Source: Thermohalobaculum sp964576075
GTDB lineage: Bacteria; Pseudomonadota; Alphaproteobacteria; Rhodobacterales; Rhodobacteraceae
Direction: 5' to 3'
DNA: 64,000 bases
Assembly: GCA_964576075.1 (NCBI GenBank)
Contig: CAZNTX010000001.1
Coordinates: 119,932-183,931, forward strand
This document shows positions 58,878 to 64,000 of this stretch, piece after piece. The translations under genes and the position numbers were made by a program. Position 1 is the stretch's first letter. Every line of letters begins with the position of its first letter. The notes beneath the pieces are model-generated. The model searched no databases. It was not told where the DNA came from and saw only the letters and a list, made by a program, of their open reading frames with translations.

Positions 58878-59620
58878 CCGCGCTCCTCGAGGCCCAGGGC
58901 GTCGCGATCCGCTTCGGCGGCGTGGTCGCGGCGGACGACGTCAACATCGCCATCGAGGCCGGCAAGAACCTCGCCATCATCGGCCCGAACGGCGCGGGCA
59001 AGACCACCTTCCTCAATATCTGCACCGGCTATCTGAAGCCGGCCAAGGGGCGCATCCTGCTCGACGGCGAGGACGTGACCCGGCTCGCGCCGCGCCATCT
59101 CGTGCGCCGGGGCGTGGCGCGGGCCTTCCAGATCCCCCAGCTCTTCGTCGAGCACACGGTGCTGGAGAACCTGCTGATGGCAGGCGCCGCCGCCGCCCGG
59201 CGCTGGGCGCCGCTGACGCCGATGCGCGACATCCCCGAGCGCGATCGGATGATGCATCTCCTGGAGCTCGTGCGCTGCGACGCGATCGCCGAGCGCCCGG
59301 TCTCGGAGCTCCCCGAGGGGCAGCGCAAGCTCGTCGACATCGCCATCGCCCTCGCCCTCGGCCCGCGGCTCCTGTTCATGGACGAGCCGACCTCGGGCGT
59401 CGCCTCCTCGGAGAAGTTCGAGGTGCTCGACATCATCGCCGAGGCGCTCGCGGAGGCGCAGGTGACGGCGGTCTTCGTCGAGCACGACATGGGCATCGTC
59501 GACCGCTTCGCCGACGAGGTGGCGGTCTGGAACCGCGGCGAGGTGCTGTTCCGCGGCCCGCCGGACGAGGTGCTCCGCCACCCGGAGGTGATCCGCGACG
59601 TGATCGGCGAGGAGATCTGA
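58874..59620 (+). CDS. livG: Branched-chain amino-acid-type ABC ATPase LivG, variant signature
   Basis: 248 residues. Walker A is GPNGAGKTT near 38, the Q-loop region is ARAFQIPQLF near 80, Walker B is LLFMDEPTSGV near 163 and the H-loop is VEHDMGIVDRFA near 198. The ABC signature reads LPEGQRKLVDIAIAL instead of the usual LS-G-GQ form, and the D-loop region is VASSEKF instead of LNPxE. This may define a LivG subfamily; activity presumably depends on pairing with LivF, whose signature is normal. It starts inside the livM stop codon and is 1 nt from livF. Confidence 0.92.
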   Translation: MTALLEAQGVAIRFGGVVAADDVNIAIEAGKNLAIIGPNGAGKTTFLNICTGYLKPAKGRILLDGEDVTRLAPRHLVRRGVARAFQIPQLFVEHTVLENLLMAGAAAARRWAPLTPMRDIPERDRMMHLLELVRCDAIAERPVSELPEGQRKLVDIAIALALGPRLLFMDEPTSGVASSEKFEVLDIIAEALAEAQVTAVFVEHDMGIVDRFADEVAVWNRGEVLFRGPPDEVLRHPEVIRDVIGEEI

Positions 59621-59621
59621 G

Positions 59622-60299
59622 ATGCTGGCCTTCGAGGACGTGACCGTGACCCTCGGCGGCGTGCGCATCCTGCGCCATGCGGGCTTTCGCATCGCGCCCG
59701 CCGAGACCGTGGCGCTGATCGGCGCCAACGGCGCGGGCAAGACGACGACGCTGCGCACCGTCATGGGCTTCACCTCGATGCGCGGCACCATCCGCTTCGG
59801 CGAGACGGCGCTCTCAGAGGTCGCGCCCCATCGCCGGCCCGGGCTCGGCATCGGCTATGCGCCGGAGGACCGGCGGCTCTTCTCCGCCTTCACTGTGGAG
59901 GAGAACATCCTGCTGCCGGGCCGCGTCGCGGGCTTCTCCGAGGAGGCGCTCGCCTCGGGCCTCGCCCGGGTCTACGATATCCTGCCGGAGCTGCGCGAGA
60001 TGGCCGCGCGCCCGGCGGGCGGGGTCTCCGGCGGGCAGGGCAAGATGGTCGCGCTCGGCCGGGCGCTGATGATCGGCAGCCGCCTCCTGATGCTCGACGA
60101 GCCGTTCCAGGGCCTCGCGCCGGCGCTCGCGCGGCGCTATGCCGACGCGCTCCGGGCGCTGCGCGACCGCGACCGCGAGGTCACCCTCGTCATCACCGAA
60201 TCGAACCCGGATCTCCTGCGCAAATTCGCCGACCGCGTGCTCGTGATCGAGCGGGGCGAGATCCGGGAGGGCGCCTTCGCCGGCGCCTCGCAGACCTAG
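59622..60299 (+). CDS. livF: Branched-chain amino-acid-type ABC ATPase LivF
   Basis: 225 residues. Walker A is GANGAGKTT near 33, the Q-loop region is GYAPEDRRLFSAFTVEEN near 78, signature VSGGQGKMVALGRAL near 130 and Walker B LLMLDEPFQGLAP near 153. The APEDR..F..LTVEEN block is specific to LivF. The H-loop carries ITESN in place of the usual EQ/H, so the catalytic His may be supplied only by LivG. It completes the K-H-M-G-F set. A SDR gene follows after 38 nt and may be co-transcribed. Confidence 0.92.
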   Translation: MLAFEDVTVTLGGVRILRHAGFRIAPAETVALIGANGAGKTTTLRTVMGFTSMRGTIRFGETALSEVAPHRRPGLGIGYAPEDRRLFSAFTVEENILLPGRVAGFSEEALASGLARVYDILPELREMAARPAGGVSGGQGKMVALGRALMIGSRLLMLDEPFQGLAPALARRYADALRALRDRDREVTLVITESNPDLLRKFADRVLVIERGEIREGAFAGASQT

Positions 60300-60337
60300 C
60301 CGCGCCGGTGCGGCCCAAGAGAGAAGGAGCCTCCCCC

Positions 60338-61087
60338 ATGCGACTCGAGAACAAGACCGCCCTCGTCACCGGCGCCGCCTCCGGCTTCGGCCGAGAGATC
60401 GCCCATGTCTTTGCCCGCGAAGGCGCCCGGGTGGCGATCGTCGATCTGAACGGCGAGGGCGCGAAGGCCGTCGCCGCCGAGATCGGCGCGGCCGCGATCC
60501 CGGTCACCTGCGACGTGGCCGACGGCGCGCAGGTCGCCGCCGCCTTCGCGGCTTGCGTGGACGCCTTCGGCCGGGTCGACATCGTCGTCAACAACGCCGG
60601 TTGGACGCACAAGAACCGCCCGCTCCTCGAGGTGGACTACGAGACCTTCCGCAAGGTCTATGCGGTCAACGTCGACTCGATCTTCCACTTCACCCACGCC
60701 GCCCTGCCGCATTGGCGCGAGATCGGCGGGGGGGTGATGCTCAATGTCGGCTCGACCGCCGGGATCCGGCCCCGCCCGGGCCTCACCTGGTACAATTCCT
60801 CCAAGGGCGCGGTGAACGTGATGACCAGGTCCCTCGCCGTCGAGCTCGCGCTTGACAAGGTCCGGGTCTGCGGCCTCGCCCCGGTGATGGGGGCGACGGC
60901 GCTCCTCGAGTCCTTCATGGGCCTGCCCGACACGCCGGAGAACCGCGCGAAGTTCATCGCCACGGTCCCCCTCGGCCGCCTCTCCGAACCGCGCGACGTG
61001 GCTAATGCCGCGCTCTATCTCGCCTCCGACGAGGCGGAGTTCATCACGGGCGTGATCCTCGAGGTGGACGGCGGGCGCACGATCTGA
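60338..61087 (+). CDS. Short-chain dehydrogenase/reductase
   Basis: 249 residues, classical SDR. TGAASGFGRE near 12 binds NAD(P), D near 59 follows the CDVADG block, NNAG lies near 87, the catalytic Ser in NVGSTAG near 140 and YNSSK near 152. DGGRTI is the usual C-terminus. An acidic residue after the second strand (IVDLNGEG) suggests NAD preference. ATG 60338 is favoured by AGAAGGAG upstream over an in-frame ATG at 60308. It follows livF directly, so it may oxidise or reduce the imported compound. The substrate is unknown. Confidence 0.92.
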   Translation: MRLENKTALVTGAASGFGREIAHVFAREGARVAIVDLNGEGAKAVAAEIGAAAIPVTCDVADGAQVAAAFAACVDAFGRVDIVVNNAGWTHKNRPLLEVDYETFRKVYAVNVDSIFHFTHAALPHWREIGGGVMLNVGSTAGIRPRPGLTWYNSSKGAVNVMTRSLAVELALDKVRVCGLAPVMGATALLESFMGLPDTPENRAKFIATVPLGRLSEPRDVANAALYLASDEAEFITGVILEVDGGRTI

Positions 61088-61131
61088 CGCAAGCCGCGGC
61101 GCGGACGCCCCGCTCTCGCCGCGGGCGGGGC

Positions 61132-61159
61132 TGGACCTGGCCCCGCCGGGGAATATGCT
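61132..61159 (+). promoter_or_regulatory. Candidate promoter for pdxH
   Basis: TGGACC, 16-bp spacer, TATGCT, ending 26 nt before the ATG at 61186. ACGAGGAGAG gives the ribosome-binding site. Confidence 0.4.
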
Positions 61160-61185
61160 CCCGCGCAACACGAGGAGAGCATGCC

Positions 61186-61839
61186 ATGAGCGGGACGGCC
61201 GAGACCACCATCACCGAGAGCGAGCGCCGGAGCGGGATCTTCGCCGGCGACGACCCCTATGCCCTCGCGCAGGCCTGGCTTTCGGAGGCGGAGAAGACCG
61301 AGCCGAACGACCCCAACGCCGTCGCGGTGGCGACCGCCGACGCCGACGGGCTCCCCAATGTCCGCATGGTGCTCCTGAAGGAGATCGAGCCCGACCAGAT
61401 CGCCGGGGGCTTCGTCTTCTACACGAATTTCGAGGGGACCAAGGGGCAGGAGCTCGCCGCCCGGCCGAAGGCGGCGATGGTGTTCCACTGGAAGTCCCTC
61501 GGGCGGCAGCTGCGCCTGCGCGGGCCGGTCGAGCGGGTCTCGGACGCGCAGGCCGACGCCTATTACGCCTCCCGCGCCTACAAGAGCCGGATCGGGGCCT
61601 GGGCCTCGAAACAGTCGCGCCCGCTGTCCTCGCGCTCGGCGCTGCTCGCCGATGTCGCCCGCCTCGCCGCGCGCTACCCGATGAACCCGCCGCGCCCGCC
61701 GCATTGGGGGGGATTTCGGCTCAGGCCGGTGGAGATCGAGTTCTGGGCCAACGGGGACTTCCGCCTGCACGACCGCTTCCGTTGGACCCGCGCCGCCCCC
61801 GACGCGCCGGCCTGGGAGGTGCAGCGCCTCCACCCCTGA
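61186..61839 (+). CDS. pdxH: Pyridoxamine 5'-phosphate oxidase
   Basis: 217 residues, the usual PdxH length. FMN-binding blocks are RMVLLKEIEPDQIAGGFVFY near 59, NFEGTKGQELAARPKAAM near 80 and KSLGRQLRLRGPVERV near 104. The C-terminal RPVEIEFWANGDFRLHDRF near 180 holds the conserved Arg-Leu-His. It oxidises pyridoxamine or pyridoxine 5'-phosphate to PLP with oxygen. It has its own promoter and a terminator-like hairpin downstream, so it appears to be a single-gene unit between transporter and SDR genes. Confidence 0.94.
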   Translation: MSGTAETTITESERRSGIFAGDDPYALAQAWLSEAEKTEPNDPNAVAVATADADGLPNVRMVLLKEIEPDQIAGGFVFYTNFEGTKGQELAARPKAAMVFHWKSLGRQLRLRGPVERVSDAQADAYYASRAYKSRIGAWASKQSRPLSSRSALLADVARLAARYPMNPPRPPHWGGFRLRPVEIEFWANGDFRLHDRFRWTRAAPDAPAWEVQRLHP

Positions 61840-61876
61840 GCCGGCGGCCCCCTCTCCGTCCGCAGCGCCGGCCTCT

Positions 61877-61907
61877 CCCGCCCCGGTCTCGCAAGCGCCG
61901 GGGCGGG
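61877..61907 (+). terminator. Hairpin downstream of pdxH
   Basis: CCCGCCCCGG (61877-61886) and CCGGGGCGGG (61898-61907) form a perfect 10-bp stem with an 11-nt loop, 37 nt after the pdxH stop, followed by TTGCTCT. It lies in the 385-bp region 61840-62224, which otherwise holds only GC-rich sequence without a convincing gene plus the hairpin at 62187-62217. Confidence 0.5.
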
Positions 61908-62186
61908 TTGCTCTCCCCCGGCGGCAGGCCGTCCCGCGCCGGGAGCCGTGGCCCAAGACGCTGCCCGACCGAAGGGGGGCGCCGACCGGGCGGCCCCTTG
62001 CGAGAACCGGATCTCCGGGCACGGGCGCGGCCTGCTGGGAGCCTCGCCGATCCCGTCGCCCTCGCGACCGGGGAGACCGAGGCCCGGACCCTCGCCGAGG
62101 CGCGCGGCGACGAGGGGGCCTGTCTGCCGGCCTCACCGCAGCCGCCTGCTGCGGCGACAGCCAGGCGTTGCGGCGATGTGCAAGCG

Positions 62187-62217
62187 CCTCCGCCCGTGCT
62201 ATGCGATCGGGCGGAGG
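62187..62217 (+). promoter_or_regulatory. Hairpin covering the ribosome-binding site of the second SDR gene
   Basis: CCTCCGCCCG (62187-62196) and CGGGCGGAGG (62208-62217) are perfect 10-bp arms with an 11-nt loop. The right arm contains GGAGG, seven bases before the ATG at 62225, so the stem would hide it in RNA. It may instead be an operator at DNA level. Confidence 0.4.
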
Positions 62218-62224
62218 CTGCCAG

Positions 62225-62977
62225 ATGACCGACTCTCGACTCCCTCGCACACTGCTTCTCACCGGCGCGAGCCGCGGCATCGGCCATGCGACCGTGAAGC
62301 GCTTCGCCTCGGCGGGCTGGCGGGTGATCACCTGCTCGCGTCACCCCTTCCCGGAGGACTGTCCCTGGGAGATGGGCCGCGAGGACCATGTGCAGGTCGA
62401 CCTCTCGAGCCCCGACAGCACCATGGCCGCCGTCGACGACATCCGCGGCCGCCTCGCGCGGGATTCGGGCGGCAAGCTCGAGGCGCTCGTCAACAATGCC
62501 GGGATCTCTCCGAAGGGCCCCGAAGGCGAGCGGCTGACGACGCTCACCACGGATCTGCGCGACTGGGGGAAGGTGTTCCACGTCAATTTCTTCGCCAGCG
62601 TGGTGCTCGCGCGCGGGCTGCGCGACGAACTCGCCGCGGCGAAGGGCGCGATCGTCAACGTGACCTCCATCGCAGGGAGCCGGGTGCACCCCTTCGCGGG
62701 CGCGGCCTATGCGACATCGAAGGCCGCCCTCGCCGCCCTCACCCGCGAGATGGCCTATGATTTCGGGCCCCTCGGCGTCAGGGTGAACGCGATCGCGCCG
62801 GGCGAGATCGAGACCGCGATCCTCTCGCCCGGAACCGAGAAGCTCGCCGAACAGATCCCGCTGCGCCGCCTCGGCCGGCCCGAGGAGGTGGCGCGGACGA
62901 TCTATTATCTCTGCACGCCGGAGAGCGCCTACGTCTCCGGCACCGAGATCGAGATCAACGGCGGGCAGCACGTCTGA
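62225..62977 (+). CDS. Short-chain dehydrogenase/reductase
   Basis: 250 residues, classical SDR. TGASRGIGHA near 13 binds the nucleotide, NNAG lies near 90, the catalytic Ser in NVTSIAG near 146 and YATSK near 160. The C-terminus is INGGQHV. The basic residues after the second strand (SRHPF) suggest NADP preference, in contrast to the SDR at 60338. An in-frame start at 62168 would run through the hairpin and is less likely. The substrate is unknown; a FabG-like 3-oxoacyl or sugar reductase is possible. Confidence 0.9.
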   Translation: MTDSRLPRTLLLTGASRGIGHATVKRFASAGWRVITCSRHPFPEDCPWEMGREDHVQVDLSSPDSTMAAVDDIRGRLARDSGGKLEALVNNAGISPKGPEGERLTTLTTDLRDWGKVFHVNFFASVVLARGLRDELAAAKGAIVNVTSIAGSRVHPFAGAAYATSKAALAALTREMAYDFGPLGVRVNAIAPGEIETAILSPGTEKLAEQIPLRRLGRPEEVARTIYYLCTPESAYVSGTEIEINGGQHV

Positions 62978-63042
62978 GACCTGCGAGGCCCGGGCCCGCC
63001 GTCGACCGCACCTGCCCATCCGGACGGCGGCGGGCGCGGGCC

Positions 63043-63936
63043 TCAGCGCAGCGGCGCCGCCGGCTCGATCTCGGCGAGGAGGGCGCCGAGCCGCGCGCCG
63101 GCCTCGGGCGGGAGCGGGGCCTGCGGGGGCAGCGGCTCGCCCACCTCGTAGCCCCGGACCGCCAACCCGCCCTTGACGCAGGCGGCGAGGTTGTAGCGGG
63201 CGAAGGCCTCGTTGAGCGCCCAGAGCTTTCGCTGCAGCGCCATGGCGCCCGGCCAATCGCCGGCCTTGCAGCGCTCGTAGAGTGCGACGCTCGCGCGCGG
63301 GGCGAGGCAGGCGGGGCCGGCCATCCACCCCGCCCCGCCGATCAGCATCACCGCCGCCGGGATATGCGCCGAGGCGGAGAAGACGGCGATCCGCCCCTCG
63401 GTGCGGGAGAGGATCGAGAGCAGCCGCCCGGTGTTGCTCGACGCGTCCTTGATCGCGACGACGGTGTCGAGACGGGAGAGGCGCTCGACCACCGGCAGCG
63501 AGAGATCGGCCCGCTGGAAGGTCGGGTTCGTGTAGAGCACGACCGGCAGATCGGTGGCCCGTGCGATGGCGGTGAAATAGGCCTCGACCCCCTCGTCGGG
63601 CAGCGGGAAATACGCCTCGAGGATCGCGAGGATCCCGTCCGCCCCGAGGGCCGCCATCTCGCGGGCCTGGCGCACGCCCTCGGTGATGGTGGTGGCGGCG
63701 ACGCCGGCGACCACCGGAACGCGCCTCCGGGCGGCGCGGACCGTGCAGTCCACGACGGCGCGGCGCTGCGACCAATCGAGATAGGCGAATTCGCCCGTCG
63801 AGCCGAGCGGAGTGAGACCGTGCACCCCTGCGGCGATCAGATCCTCGCAGAGGCGCGCGAGGACGGCCTCCCGCACCGCGCCGTCTGGCCCGATGGGCGA
63901 CACGAGATAGGGAAAGACGCCGTGGAAGTCTTGCAT
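63043..63936 (-). CDS. DapA-family (dihydrodipicolinate synthase/N-acetylneuraminate lyase-like) aldolase
   Basis: 297 residues, the standard length. LGSTGEFAYLDWSQR near 44 is the substrate carboxylate loop, YTNP near 136 holds the catalytic Tyr, and the Schiff-base Lys is in VVAIKDASSN near 163. Enzymes of this TIM-barrel family condense or cleave pyruvate-linked compounds. An extra DapA-like gene away from lysine genes is more likely a catabolic aldolase or dehydratase, for example for a 2-oxo sugar acid. GGAGACCCCCC precedes the ATG. The last 64 bp of the window hold no further gene. Confidence 0.9.
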   Translation of the reverse strand: MQDFHGVFPYLVSPIGPDGAVREAVLARLCEDLIAAGVHGLTPLGSTGEFAYLDWSQRRAVVDCTVRAARRRVPVVAGVAATTITEGVRQAREMAALGADGILAILEAYFPLPDEGVEAYFTAIARATDLPVVLYTNPTFQRADLSLPVVERLSRLDTVVAIKDASSNTGRLLSILSRTEGRIAVFSASAHIPAAVMLIGGAGWMAGPACLAPRASVALYERCKAGDWPGAMALQRKLWALNEAFARYNLAACVKGGLAVRGYEVGEPLPPQAPLPPEAGARLGALLAEIEPAAPLR

Positions 63937-64000
63937 GGGGGGTCTCCTCGGGCGGCGATGCTCGCACCGGCGGCCGCCCGGGGCAAGGCCCGCAGGCGCC

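Overview
The window looks like a chromosome segment of a very G+C-rich alphaproteobacterium, most likely in or near the Rhodobacterales (Roseobacter-type). The reasons are the base composition, two TRAP transporter operons, GTG/TTG starts with overlapping stop-start codons, a DMSP demethylase (DmdA), a DMSP-lyase-type cupin and a methanethiol oxidase. One run of 100 N (31820-31919) marks a scaffold gap. I saw no tRNA, rRNA, CRISPR array or insertion sequence.

Layout. 1-13.5 kb: the tail of glycine dehydrogenase, an exported acetamidase/formamidase-family protein with a small exported partner, a TRAP transporter (Q-M-P), and a glutamine-synthetase-like ligase, aldehyde dehydrogenase and iron alcohol dehydrogenase that together suggest gamma-glutamylation-type amine or amino-alcohol catabolism. 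A second TRAP operon (P-Q-M) with a zinc dehydrogenase follows. 13.5-19.8 kb: hypF and hypABCDE for [NiFe]-hydrogenase maturation, without hydrogenase structural genes here. 19.8-22.5 kb (minus strand): a SLAC1-type channel, an unrecognised 403-residue membrane protein and a rhodanese, behind an NsrR-like palindrome and an Fnr-like box. 22.5-24.1 kb (minus): an amidinohydrolase-family enzyme translationally coupled to an HD-domain protein. 24.3-29.2 kb: a MacB/FtsX-type ABC exporter with a HlyD-type partner, then a SRPBCC protein.

29.14-29.73 kb: a small island of visibly lower G+C, bounded by a perfect 19-bp direct repeat that duplicates the 3' end of the SRPBCC gene. It carries one 89-residue ORF. 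29.7-33.6 kb (minus): a polar amino-acid ABC transporter. 33.8-43 kb: the DMSP-lyase-type cupin, a capsule-export set (KpsT/KpsE/KpsM-like), a double-domain glycosyltransferase, a MscS-type channel and a DUF808 protein.

43-54.3 kb: an IorA/IorB-type molybdenum hydroxylase (minus), a YkgJ-type Cys-cluster protein, then methanethiol oxidase, three membrane or Cys-rich putative metal proteins and dmdA. A convergent operon of CitF and a fused class I fumarase follows. 54.4-64 kb: a LysR regulator, a branched-chain/amide-type ABC transporter, two SDR dehydrogenases, PdxH and a DapA-family aldolase.

Themes. Uptake of organic N and C compounds dominates, with five importers. Organosulfur metabolism links DmdA, the cupin and MtoX. 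Low-oxygen or nitrosative control is suggested by Fnr-like and NsrR-like sites. The least explained parts are the 29-kb mini-island, the SLAC1/membrane/rhodanese operon, the HD/amidinohydrolase pair and the metal-protein genes between mtoX and dmdA.
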